From Limiplasma sp048370855 (GTDB taxonomy: Bacteria > Bacillota > Clostridia > Christensenellales > Aristaeellaceae), in NCBI GenBank assembly GCA_048370855.1, contig DBGEOK010000119.1, positions 81,314-145,313 on the forward strand: a stretch of DNA of 64,000 bases, read 5' to 3'. The notes beneath the pieces are model-generated. The model made no database searches. It was given only the letters and a program-made list of their open reading frames with translations, and had not been told where the DNA came from. The translations under genes were made by a program, and so were the position numbers. The stretch's first letter is position 1, and every line of letters begins with the position of its first letter. Shown piece after piece: positions 36,380 to 44,935 of this stretch.

Positions 36380-37828
36380 TCAGCCTCCCAGCATGCGAAT
36401 GCCCTTGTCAATACGCCGAAGGGCTTCGTCCTTGCCCAGCAAACAGGCGATCTCCGTCGCCCCTCCGGGCGTGCTGGCAAGCCCCGACAGCGCGATGCGC
36501 ACCGGCCACATCATCTGGCCGGTCTTCATCCCGTTGGCGGCGGTAAGGGCCATCAGCGCCTCCTTCACCGCTTCCTCGCTGAAGTCGGGAAGAGCGGCGA
36601 GGGCGGGCCGGGCGAGCTGAAGGGCACTGAGGGCGACCGCCGGGTCGGTCTTCATCTTCTTGTGGGTATAGAGGGCGGCGTCATATTCCGGCAGCTCCGC
36701 CAGGAAGCGGACCATATCGGGAACGCGGTCAAAAACCTCGGTCCGGGTATGCATAAGTTCCGCCAGCCGGCGGTAATCAATCCCCTTTCCCGCGAGCGCC
36801 TTGTCAAACCAGGGCGTCGCCGCCTCTAAATACGCCTCAAAGGGCATGCGGCTGATATACTCATGGTTGAACCACACCAGCTTTTCGGTGTTGAAAATGG
36901 CGGGGGCCTTACTCAGCCCCCTTAGGTCGAAGGCCTCGACCAGCTCGTCCATGGTAAAAAATTCGCGCTCGTCTCCCGGACTCCAGCCCAGGAGCGCAAT
37001 AAAGTTGATAATCGCGTCTTTCACATAGCCCTGGGCGAGCAAATCCTCAAAGCTGGGGTCGCCGTAGCGCTTGCTGAGCTTGCGGCTGGCGTCCTTCATC
37101 ACGGGGCTCAGGTGGATGTAGGTGGGAGCCTGCCAGCCGAACGCCTCGTACAGCAGGTTGTATTTGGGCGTGGAGCTTAAATACTCCGTGCCGCGCATGA
37201 CATGGGTAATGCCCATCAGGTGATCGTCGATCACGTTGGCGAAGTTATAGGTGGGAAGGCCGTCCGCCTTGATGAGCACGTTGTCGTCCAGCGTGTCGCA
37301 CGGAGCTTCCACATGGCCGTACAGCGCGTCGTCAAAGCTTGCCACGCCCGTTTCGGGGACGTTTTGGCGGATGACGAACGGCTCGCCGCTTTGCATGCGG
37401 CGCATCGCCTCTTGCTTTGGAAGCCGAAGGCAATGCTTATCATACTTCCATTGTTCGCCTTTGGCGCAAGCCGCGTCGCGGCGCTGCTGAAGCTGCTCCT
37501 TGGTGCAAAAGCAGGGATAGGCAGCTCCGCTTTCCACAAGCCGCATGGCGTAGGGCAGGTACAGGCCGCGCCGCTGCGTCTGGATATAGGGGCCGTAATC
37601 GCCGCCTACGTCCGGCCCCTCGTCGTAGTACAGGCCCGCTTGGCGAAGGCTTTTATAAATCAGCTCCACCGCGCCCGGAACCTCGCGCTCCTGATCGGTA
37701 TCCTCGATGCGGAGGATAAACCTGCCGCCGTTTTTTTTGGCGAATAGATAGGTGTACAGGGCGGTGCGCAGCCCGCCCAGGTGCAGATAGCCCGTAGGGC
37801 TTGGGGCAAACCGGGTGCGAACGGTCAT
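36380..37828 (-). CDS. gltX: Glutamyl-tRNA synthetase
   Basis: Predicted 482 residues. Class Ib synthetase core: RFAPSPTGYLHLGGLRTALY with HLGG as the HIGH motif, FILRIEDTDQER, a zinc-like Cys region (YPCFCTKEQ), ITHVMRGTEYLSSTPKY, and KLSKR as the KMSKS motif (DASRKLSKRYGD). The helical anticodon-binding domain fills the last ~150 residues. It charges tRNA-Glu. Since a separate GlnRS gene is present at 40-41.8 kb, this enzyme may be discriminating rather than charging tRNA-Gln too; that needs knowledge of gatCAB presence elsewhere. ATG with GGAGG upstream. It is the first gene of the operon running to ybaK, under the promoter at 37874-37901. Confidence 0.96.
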   Translation of the reverse strand: MTVRTRFAPSPTGYLHLGGLRTALYTYLFAKKNGGRFILRIEDTDQEREVPGAVELIYKSLRQAGLYYDEGPDVGGDYGPYIQTQRRGLYLPYAMRLVESGAAYPCFCTKEQLQQRRDAACAKGEQWKYDKHCLRLPKQEAMRRMQSGEPFVIRQNVPETGVASFDDALYGHVEAPCDTLDDNVLIKADGLPTYNFANVIDDHLMGITHVMRGTEYLSSTPKYNLLYEAFGWQAPTYIHLSPVMKDASRKLSKRYGDPSFEDLLAQGYVKDAIINFIALLGWSPGDEREFFTMDELVEAFDLRGLSKAPAIFNTEKLVWFNHEYISRMPFEAYLEAATPWFDKALAGKGIDYRRLAELMHTRTEVFDRVPDMVRFLAELPEYDAALYTHKKMKTDPAVALSALQLARPALAALPDFSEEAVKEALMALTAANGMKTGQMMWPVRIALSGLASTPGGATEIACLLGKDEALRRIDKGIRMLGG

Positions 37829-37873
37829 GGGGAGCCTCCTTCAGGGGAAAAGTGAGAAAGGTTTCAATCTAGT

Positions 37874-37901
37874 ATTATATACGAAATTAAGGATTTGTCG
37901 A
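37874..37901 (-). promoter_or_regulatory. Promoter of the gltX-leuS-...-ybaK operon
   Basis: Minus strand TCGACA, 16 bp, TATAAT, about 45 bp upstream of the gltX ATG. The leader is too short for a T-box. Confidence 0.7.
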
Positions 37902-38057
37902 TTGTTTTTTGGCAGAAGCGCCCTTTTTACGCGTATGAAAGGGGCCGGGCGGGCGCGGCGGCGCGGGCGGTTTGGATAGCCTTGCATAACAGGCCGTTTG
38001 CGTCGTGGTAGCCATGCGCTTATCAAGCAATCTCCCAGATGGCGTCCCCCTCTATCC

Positions 38058-39782
38058 ATGACGTCTGCGAGCGTTCTTTTTCTGCCGCTTTTCGCTGGAA
38101 GGCGGGAAGGCCGCCGAGGTTCCCTCAAACGGCTATTCGTTTCAGGAGACGACCGCTTATCGGGACGGACAGCTCCTGAGGCTTGATTCCAACACGCGTA
38201 AGATTGTGGCCGTTGACGCCGCGACAGGGAAAATGACCGATGAAATTGGAGCGCCGGCGGGTTACAGCGCCGGCGGCGTCGCTTATGATGCTGCCAATGA
38301 TCGGGCCTATTCGCTCTGCGACGCGGAGGTCCTGCGCTGGGAGGGCAAAAGGCCCGTGACGGTCGGCTACTTATCCGTCGACAGCGCGTCCGGCGCGCTT
38401 TATGCCGGCATATGGAACGGACAATGCACCTTGATTGACAACACGGGATTATACGCCTGCCATACGGCTTTGGGAGAGGGCGGCGTCAGGCCGCTGGTCA
38501 TTTGGAGCGCCGTGCAGGGACTTCTGATCTCGAAGCTGACGGCAGGCGCATGAGGCTTTATCCGCAAACGCCGGTTGTCGTTCGCGACGCGGAATCCGAC
38601 GACCCCTTGGAAAGGGTTTTTATAGCGAACATAACCGGGGATGCCGGCGTTGATATCTTTGCGGTGTCAAGCCACGATATGGACGGCGGGGAGGTTTTTC
38701 GCCGCGGCTACGCCGCCGGGCTGGATTCCGTCCTTCTCAAAGACGACGTGCTTTCGATGTCCCCGCAAATTCAGGAATATTTAACGCGGAACGGAATTTT
38801 GTTCGGTTTTCCCGCGGCGCTGTGGACGAGGTATTGGACCGTTTCGCCGGGGCCGCTGGAAGAAACGGGGCTGGGCGCTATTCCCGAGCTCATTAACGAT
38901 TATTATGATATGATGCGCTTATGGTACGGGGAATATGGCGGCGATCATCCCGCCGTGCTGTTCGACGGGAACCAGACCGTACAGGGAGCGTGGCGGGAGG
39001 CAATCTATTTACTTACCTCCCAGTATATTTACGCCTATGCTTCCGGCGATCAGCCGTTGACCTTCAATACCCCCGTTTTTCGCGCCGCGCTGGAAAAGGT
39101 CGCCGCCCTCGCAAAGTGGAAGGGCGAAGACGCCTCGCGCGATAATCGTGAGGAAGCGAGGAAAAGCATATTTCAAACCAACGCCATAGAGCCGTTTTTT
39201 AAACGCCTGCCCCCTGAAGCATCCGGGGTACGCGATATCGCTCCGCCCGCCTTTGCGAAAGCCGGTCAACCGACGCTCGATACCACGCTGGTATATTTGA
39301 TTGTGAATCCTCATAGTCAAAATCGAGAGGCGGCCGTCCGGTTTTTGGGGTTTTTCAGCCGGAACATGGAGTTGGCGCTGAGGTATCAGCTTCATCCGGA
39401 TGATAACGAGCTGATCGAGCGGCAGAATGATCCATTCCTTGCGCGAGGATATGCCGAAAGAATCGAGGGGATCAAGGCCAGGATGGCGGCCTTGGAGGAT
39501 GAAGAAAATCTGTTTATGCTGAGGGAAGAGCTGGCGCGGGAGGAATACGCTTTTGCGCGGGAAAAGAAGAACCGCTGGGAATGCCCGGCGGAGGGCATCG
39601 CGGAATACCGCGGGTTAGCGCCCTACATAGACGTCGAGCACAGCAACTTGATATGGAGAATGACCGACGCGTTGGGCGTCGAGACGATCCTTATGAAATA
39701 TCTCGAGGGGCATGCCACGTTAGATCAGGCGCTGTCGGAGCCGGACCGCAAGGCTGCCATGATATTTTTGGAATCGCAATAA
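38058..39782 (+). pseudogene. Frameshifted extracellular solute-binding protein with propeller-like N-terminal part
   Basis: Coding sense continues through three frames. An ATG at 38058 begins a short hydrophobic stretch (MTSASVLFLPLFAG). A second frame (to 38553) reads SNGYSFQETTAYRDGQLL and then beta-propeller-like strands such as VDAATGKMTDEIGAPAG. A third frame (from about 38550 to 39782) encodes about 410 residues resembling the C-terminal half of family 1 solute-binding proteins, ending in the helix YLEGHATLDQALSEPDRKAA. The second frame ends with TGA overlapping an ATG of the third (ATGA), so a split two-gene reading is possible, but there is no ribosome binding site and the propeller is far too short. 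Best read as a decayed gene with internal loss and two frameshifts. Relatives bind sugars or peptides for ABC import. Confidence 0.6.
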
Positions 39783-39901
39783 AACAGCGCCGCTGATGAT
39801 CGGCGGGACGATGGGCGCGCCTGGCTGCCCCGGCCTGCTATCGGCGCGTTTTGCGCGGCGAAAGGCTCCGGCGGCTCCCATCCCCTTTTATACGGCTTTG
39901 C

Positions 39902-39963
39902 GCTTTGCCAAAGGGCAAGCCCTTAGGCGGCGGGCGTTGGGAGGCGCGGCCTCCCAACGCCCC
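39902..39963 (+). repeat. Dispersed intergenic repeat, partial copy
   Basis: Contains the blocks AAGGGCAAGCCCTTAGGCGG and GTTGGGAGGCGCGGCCTCCC plus AACGCCCC, matching the right two thirds of the complete copy at 44771-44860. The first hairpin of the element is missing. It sits between the pseudogene and glnS. Confidence 0.65.
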
Positions 39964-40048
39964 TTCGCGCCGCGGACCCGAACCGTTTAGCCGGAACCTT
40001 TCTTCCGATAGGCCGTCCGCCTTTCCTATAAGTCGCGCGCCCCTTTTT

Positions 40049-41800
40049 TTACCCCTTCACCTGCTTGGCAAACGTATCCCTCAGCCCCACCACGCGGTTG
40101 AACACGGGCAGCGCCTCCGTCGAGTCGGCGTCCTTGCAGTAATAGCCCATCCGCAAAAACTGGAAGGTATCCCCAACGCGGGCGTCGTCGAGATACTTTT
40201 CCAGGTATCCGCGGCAGACCTCCAGGCTGTTGGGGTTGAGCTTCTTTAAAAAATCGGTTTTGAGAGCGCCGCCGCCGGTCGGGGCCGCCTCGTCCGCGGC
40301 GTCCGCCTTGGCCTCCGGGTCGCCGGCCTTTGGCGCGGAGGCTTCAGCCTCGCTTTCCTCCATCAGCAGCGGCTCGTACAGCCTGGCCTCGAAGGGCGTG
40401 TTTTCCTCGGCGCTGACCCAGTGAAGGGTTCCCTTGACCTTGCGGCTGGCGCCTTCCGAGCCGTTCCGGCTATCCAGATCCACGGTGCACAGCACCGCCG
40501 TCACGTTGCCCTCCGCGTCCTTCTCGCAGCCCTCGCACTTGATAATATACGCCCCCTTCAGCCGTACCTCGTTGCCGGGATAGAGGCGGAAATACTTTTT
40601 GGGGGGAACCTCCATAAAATCCTCGCGCTCCACATAAAGCTCGCGGGTCATCACGGTCGTGTGAACCCCCATTTCGGGGCGATTTGGATGGTTTTCCATG
40701 GTCAGCTCGTCCCGCTTGCCCTCGGGCCAGTTGGTCAGAATCACCTTGAGCGGGCGCACGACGGCCATGGCCCGGGGCGCCTTTTCGCCCAGGTCTTCGC
40801 GCACGCAATGCTCAAGAAGCGCCAAATCAACGGTGCTGTCGGCCTTGGCTACGCCGATGCGGTCGATAAAATCGCGGATGCTTTCCGGCGTATAGCCCCG
40901 CCGGCGCATGGCGCAGAGCGTGGGCATGCGGGGATCGTCCCAGCCGCTCACATAGCCGCCCTCTACCAGCATGCGAAGATAGCGCTTGGACATGATGGTG
41001 CGGGTAAGATTCAGACGGCTGAATTCGATCTGGCGCGGGCGGGAGGGCAGCAGGTTCGCGGCGTGCTCCACCACCCAGTCGTACAGGGGGCGGTGATCCT
41101 CATACTCCAGCGAGCAAAGGCTGTGGGTGATGCACTCCAGCGCGTCACCCACGGGATGGGCGAAATCATACATGGGATAGATGCACCAGGTTTTACCCGT
41201 GCGATGATGCTCCTTGAACAGGATGCGGTACATGGCCGGGTCGCGCATGTTGATGTTCGGGGAGGCCATGTCGATTTTCATGCGAAGGATCATGCTGCCC
41301 TCGGGATGCTTGCCCGCTTTCATCTCCTCAAAAAGGCGAAGGCTTTCCTCGGCGGGGCGGTCCCGGTAGGGGCTGTTGCGCCCCGGCTCGGTCAGGGTGC
41401 CGCGATACCGGCGAACCTCGTCGGGCGAGAGCTCGCATACGTAGGCCAGCCCGCGCTGAATCCAGTCTACGGCGATTTCATAGCATTTCTGGTAATACTC
41501 GCTGGCGAAAAACAGCCCGCCCTTCCACTCAAAGCCGAGCCAGCGGATATCCTCCATGATGCCGTCGACATACTCGGTTTCTTCCTTGGCGGGGTTGGTG
41601 TCGTCAAAGCGGAGGTTCGTCACGCCGCCGTAGCGTTCGGCAGTGAGAAAATCCGCGACCAGCGCCTTGCAGTGGCCGATGTGCAGATAACCGTTGGGCT
41701 CGGGCGGAAAGCGCGTGTGAACGCTTTGGCAGCGCCCGCTCCGTAAATCTTCCTCAACGGCGTCCCAGATAAAGTTGGTCTTGCTTGCGGGTGTTTCCAT
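40049..41800 (-). CDS. glnS: Glutaminyl-tRNA synthetase
   Basis: Predicted 583 residues, about 30 longer than usual. Class Ib core: RFPPEPNGYLHIGHCKALVADF with HIGH as HIGH, NLRFDDTNPAKE (the Asp-Asp-Thr distinguishing GlnRS from GluRS), and MSKR in RTIMSKRYLRML. The C-terminal two-barrel anticodon domain (KVILTNWPEG, PPKKYFRLYPGNEVRLKGAYI) is of the GlnRS type, not the helical GluRS type. An Ala/Glu-rich low-complexity insertion (about residues 475-505, with EAEASAPKAGDPEAKADAAD) interrupts this domain. GlnRS is not universal in Bacillota, where many use GatCAB, so it is a useful lineage marker. ATG at 41800 after AAGGAAGG; own promoter at 41855-41883. Confidence 0.95.
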   Translation of the reverse strand: METPASKTNFIWDAVEEDLRSGRCQSVHTRFPPEPNGYLHIGHCKALVADFLTAERYGGVTNLRFDDTNPAKEETEYVDGIMEDIRWLGFEWKGGLFFASEYYQKCYEIAVDWIQRGLAYVCELSPDEVRRYRGTLTEPGRNSPYRDRPAEESLRLFEEMKAGKHPEGSMILRMKIDMASPNINMRDPAMYRILFKEHHRTGKTWCIYPMYDFAHPVGDALECITHSLCSLEYEDHRPLYDWVVEHAANLLPSRPRQIEFSRLNLTRTIMSKRYLRMLVEGGYVSGWDDPRMPTLCAMRRRGYTPESIRDFIDRIGVAKADSTVDLALLEHCVREDLGEKAPRAMAVVRPLKVILTNWPEGKRDELTMENHPNRPEMGVHTTVMTRELYVEREDFMEVPPKKYFRLYPGNEVRLKGAYIIKCEGCEKDAEGNVTAVLCTVDLDSRNGSEGASRKVKGTLHWVSAEENTPFEARLYEPLLMEESEAEASAPKAGDPEAKADAADEAAPTGGGALKTDFLKKLNPNSLEVCRGYLEKYLDDARVGDTFQFLRMGYYCKDADSTEALPVFNRVVGLRDTFAKQVKG

Positions 41801-41854
41801 CGCTGCGCCTTCCTTTCTGAATGGTGAAATACGGCCAAAGCCGCCGTGCCCGCT

Positions 41855-41883
41855 ATTATATAGCGAAAAAGCGGCTTTGGCAA
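41855..41883 (-). promoter_or_regulatory. Promoter of glnS, flanked by an inverted repeat
   Basis: Minus strand TTGCCA, 17 bp, TATAAT. The promoter lies inside an inverted repeat: CCAAAGCCGC at 41834-41843 and GCGGCTTTGG at 41871-41880, so one arm covers the -35 and spacer. This could be an operator or a transcript hairpin; the latter is impossible for the upstream arm if transcription starts at about 41848, so a DNA-binding site is more plausible. Confidence 0.65.
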
Positions 41884-42069
41884 GGGATGGGCGCGGATTT
41901 AACGCTGCGGGCGCGCGTCTTTACCATTTCCAGAATATTGAAGGGTTATGCGTACAAACCGGGGGGCGCCCTTGGAGGACGCTAAATCATTCGCATGCCG
42001 AAGAATGAAGGCGCGCTCCGCCGCGGGCCGAAAGGCGGAAAGCGGCGGACGGACGCCGGCTTGCGGCGG

Positions 42070-42927
42070 TTATCCCCTGCCCGAAACGAAGGACAGGATT
42101 CGCTCCTTCAGGCGCAGGGCGTCCTGCCGGCCCAAATCGTACTGCGCTTGGAGCACGGCCGGATTTTTTTCCATGTGGCGCACGGCGATCCGTTTGGATG
42201 GGCGAATGACCAGCGCGCGGCCGTCCGACTCCGCCCGGCGGAGCCAGGCGAGGGAGGCGTTATAGTTGCCGTGCCGGGACGCGCTGCATTGCACGAAGCG
42301 AGGATAGCGCGCATACCTGAGGCGAATGAGGGGGAGCAGCTTATCCGGCCGCTTGACATAGCCCTCGGGCTGGGTGAGCACCACGAGGTTATGCGAGTAA
42401 CCCATGCGCTCGAACGCGCGGACGGGAATGCTTTCCGCGACGCCGCCGTCCAGATATTTTTTCCCGTCCAGCACAACGGCTGTGGACACGACGGGCATGG
42501 ACGAGCTGGCCCGCAGCACGTCCATGCAGGCGTCGGGCGTCTGGCCGGGCAGGTATTCAGCCTCGCCGGTCGCCAGGTTTGTCGCGCAGGCATAGAACCT
42601 CGCAGGGCTATTCAAAAAGGCGTCAAAATCAAAAGGATCGAGCCGGAGAGGCAAATCCTCATAGCTGAACCGCCGCCCCACCAAATCGCCTGTGAGCAGC
42701 AAGGAGCGGAGGCTCATAAACCGCCAATCGTTTAAGTACCTTTTCATATAGCGAATATTGCGGCCGCGCTGCCGCGCCACGTAGGAGGCTCCATGGATCG
42801 CGCCGGCCGACACGCCCAGCACGCCGTCCGCGCGCACGTCCCAATCCAGCAGCGTGTCCAGCACGCCGGCGGTATAAACGCCCCGCATTGCGCCGCCCTC
42901 CAGCACCAGTCCCAGCCGCTCCGACAT
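42070..42927 (-). CDS. Patatin-like phospholipase (RssA/YchK-type)
   Basis: Predicted 285 residues. Oxyanion-hole glycine motif in LVLEGGAMRGVYTAGVLD, nucleophile Ser40 in GVSAGA (GxSxG), and catalytic Asp160 in LDGGVAESIPV. The protein has no signal peptide or membrane helix, so it is a cytosolic serine acyl hydrolase probably acting on membrane lipids or lysophospholipids. ATG at 42927 with AGGAGG 9 bp upstream. It stands alone on the minus strand; no neighbour suggests a specific substrate. Confidence 0.9.
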   Translation of the reverse strand: MSERLGLVLEGGAMRGVYTAGVLDTLLDWDVRADGVLGVSAGAIHGASYVARQRGRNIRYMKRYLNDWRFMSLRSLLLTGDLVGRRFSYEDLPLRLDPFDFDAFLNSPARFYACATNLATGEAEYLPGQTPDACMDVLRASSSMPVVSTAVVLDGKKYLDGGVAESIPVRAFERMGYSHNLVVLTQPEGYVKRPDKLLPLIRLRYARYPRFVQCSASRHGNYNASLAWLRRAESDGRALVIRPSKRIAVRHMEKNPAVLQAQYDLGRQDALRLKERILSFVSGRG

Positions 42928-43563
42928 CCTGTTCAGCCTCCTCCCAAGCGTGCGTCGCCCCCTATCCTACCATATTTGCCCGCCAAGCGCCATACCCAGC
43001 CCGCGCAGACAGGGATATCAGCTTGACGCCTGTATGCGTCTTCCGGCGCATCATCCGTTCACACAACGCTCAGCGAGCCTTCTTTCAGCGCATTGCCGGG
43101 GAGGAGCGCCGGGGTTGCGCCCGCGCTTACGCGCGGCGACGGTATCACATTCACAGGTCAGGGGACTTACTGACATGAAAGTAAAGAGAAAACAGACGCG
43201 GATGACGGCGGTACAAGATCCGTTCTTGGCGATTCCGCTTTCCGGCCTTGCGGATCGGCGCTCTGCAAATGGCGGTTCCTCCTAGCGGGGGCGCGTCGGG
43301 CAGCCTCTGCGTGCGGCGGCGCTCTCTTACCAGATGCTGGATGTCAAAAAGATTATAATAAATAACGATCAGTAAAGCGTGTTTCTTCCCGCATTTTTTT
43401 CAAAACCTGCGCCCGATTCCGCGACAATATCCGGTATTTCCCAATTTATAAGGGAAAGGAGGGGTGCGGCGCCGGCAAGTTTTGCATTCATGTCGAAACT
43501 ATGACCTAGTTCTTTCGCATTCTTTTCTTCCCTAACAAAAGCCTTACACCTCCAACATATTCC
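42928..43563. other. Long intergenic region without a supported gene
   Basis: About 640 bp. Short open frames such as 43174-43285 (starting MKVKRKQTRM) and a 23-codon GTG frame after AAAGGAGGGG near 43457 lack convincing support. The part after 43330 becomes AT-rich and leads into the promoter of the peptidoglycan-binding protein gene. A small RNA or peptide here cannot be excluded. Confidence 0.4.
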
Positions 43564-43592
43564 TTTTCATTGGCGCATAAACGCGCTATACT
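43564..43592 (+). promoter_or_regulatory. Promoter of the peptidoglycan-binding protein gene
   Basis: TTTTCA, 17 bp, TATACT, the same hexamers and spacing as the gyrB promoter. It lies 72 bp upstream of the ATG. Confidence 0.75.
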
Positions 43593-43664
43593 GCTATTAC
43601 AGAGCGGGAGGCGTTCGCCTTTCCGGAGCTGGAATTGGACGCAGTGAATGGAGGGGGAATAAAG

Positions 43665-44444
43665 ATGAGCAAGCGGCGTTTTCTGCGCTTTGCGGCATTC
43701 GGAATGGCGCTGATGCTGACGCTGTCTTTCGCGGCGTCTGCGTTTGCCTATTCGACCATCCCATACGGCAAGCAGGGCGACGAAGTGCGCAAAATGCAAA
43801 ACAAGCTGAAGGAGAAGGGCTTTTTAAAGGATTCTGTGGATGGAAAATTTGGCCCCGCGACCCAAAGCGCGGTTCGGAAGTTCCAGAAATCCGTCGGGAT
43901 CAAGGCGGACGGAAAGCCTGGGGAAAAGACCCTGACAGCGCTATACGAGGGTACGAGCAAGATTAACCAGACCCGGAACTCCGAGCTCAAAAACCAGATC
44001 GAGCCCAAAAACCCGCGCACGCTGTATTACGGATGCACGGGCGCGCGCGTGAAGGAGCTGCAGCGCGCCTTAAAGGCCGTCGACTGCTACGGCGGCTCGA
44101 TCGACGGCGTTTATGGAGACCTCACGCTGGAGGCGGTTAAAAAATATCAATACAAGCGCGGCCTGCACGCGGACGGCATGGCCGGCTCCAAGACGCTCGC
44201 CAGCCTCAACCGCGTCAGCGGCAAGAAGGTGCGCAGCTCCTTCCTTCTGGCTGTGGGCAGCAAGGGCGCCGAGGTAAAAAAAATGCAAGGGTATCTATCC
44301 AGCCAGGGGTACGCGCACAGCGATACCAGCGGAGAGTTTGGCAATTCCACCGAGGAAGCGGTAAAGAACTGGCAGAAGGCCAATGGATATGAGGTGACCG
44401 GCTCCATCTCCGAGAGCCAGTATAACAAGCTGTTTGCCAAATAG
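43665..44444 (+). CDS. Secreted protein with three peptidoglycan-binding (PG_binding_1) domains
   Basis: Predicted 259 residues. ATG at 43665 follows GGAGGGGG. A signal peptide (MSKRRFLRFAAF, hydrophobic MALMLTLSFAASAFA) probably ends before YSTIPYG. Three PG_binding_1 units follow at about residues 32-90, 115-170 and 190-255: each starts with a Gly-x-x-Val-x-x-Met/Leu-Gln motif (GDEVRKMQNKL, GARVKELQRAL, GAEVKKMQGYL), has a Gly-x-Phe/Tyr-Gly segment and ends in a Gly-hydrophobic stretch. No catalytic domain is attached, so it is likely a wall-binding structural or adaptor protein. Single gene with own promoter and terminator. Confidence 0.9.
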   Translation: MSKRRFLRFAAFGMALMLTLSFAASAFAYSTIPYGKQGDEVRKMQNKLKEKGFLKDSVDGKFGPATQSAVRKFQKSVGIKADGKPGEKTLTALYEGTSKINQTRNSELKNQIEPKNPRTLYYGCTGARVKELQRALKAVDCYGGSIDGVYGDLTLEAVKKYQYKRGLHADGMAGSKTLASLNRVSGKKVRSSFLLAVGSKGAEVKKMQGYLSSQGYAHSDTSGEFGNSTEEAVKNWQKANGYEVTGSISESQYNKLFAK

Positions 44445-44540
44445 GCGCGGGCAGGCGGATTGAAAAGTTTTTGAGGGAGCCGCAAGGGGAAGCCGCGTGG
44501 ATGTGACTTTTCATGACGCGCATAGGAAACGGTAATGGAA

Positions 44541-44575
44541 ATCCGCCGCCAAGCGTCGCTTGGCGGCGGATTTTT
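44541..44575 (+). terminator. Rho-independent terminator of the peptidoglycan-binding protein gene
   Basis: ATCCGCCGCCAAGCG (44541) and CGCTTGGCGGCGGAT (44557) are perfect complements around one base, followed by TTTTT. It lies about 97 bp after the stop codon. Confidence 0.85.
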
Positions 44576-44595
44576 CAGGCTGTCAAAAAACCGCC
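44574..44595 (+). repeat. Short dispersed motif TCAGGCTGTCAAAAAACCGCC
   Basis: Begins at the T-run of the preceding terminator. Closely related copies occur at 56178-56200 and 63606-63628, sharing TCAGGCY(A/G)T and a run of A followed by CCCGCC or CCGCC; 55986-55995 holds only the first half. Confidence 0.45.
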
Positions 44596-44770
44596 GGCGC
44601 GTCCAGCGCTCGTTTCGTTCCCTCGCCGATATTGGCTCACGCCTGCGCATCGCTTTGCCGCTTCGCTCCGGCGCGCTTCCATTCGCTTTCGCCTTCGGCG
44701 AACAGCACACCGGGCTGACGCTCATTTCAGTGCCACAGGGCTGCCGCTCGCCTCTGCCATTCTCATTACA

Positions 44771-44860
44771 TTTGGGCCGCGAACGCGGCCCAAAAACGGG
44801 ATTCCTAAGGGCGAAGCCCTTAGGCGGAGGGCTTGGGAAGCGGAGCCTCCCAACGTCCCC
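44771..44860 (+). repeat. Dispersed intergenic repeat, complete copy
   Basis: About 90 bp made of three consecutive hairpins: GGGCCGCGAACGCGGCCC, AAGGGCGAAGCCCTT and a GGGAAGCGGAGCCTCCC-type stem, ending CAACGTCCCC. Other copies are at 39902-39963 (partial), 47648-47736 and 56028-56115 (inverted). It occurs only between genes, like REP/BIME or MITE-derived repeats. Confidence 0.75.
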
Positions 44861-44935
44861 TCCCCCCGCCGCGGCTCCTTTATCAGCGGTGTTTGCCCTG
44901 CCGGCGCTTAGGCGGCGGCTTCCGTGAGACATGCC

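Noticed and set aside
36320..36480. Longer leuS N terminus starting at 36480
   Set aside because: It would overlap the end of gltX, has no homology to LeuRS N termini, and a good ribosome binding site precedes the ATG at 36318.
43174..43285. Possible small peptide beginning MKVKRKQTRM
   Set aside because: No Shine-Dalgarno sequence before the ATG and no promoter; too little support to call a gene.
43457..43530. GTG frame of 23 codons after AAAGGAGGGG
   Set aside because: The GTG nearly abuts the ribosome binding site, and the peptide is short with no features.
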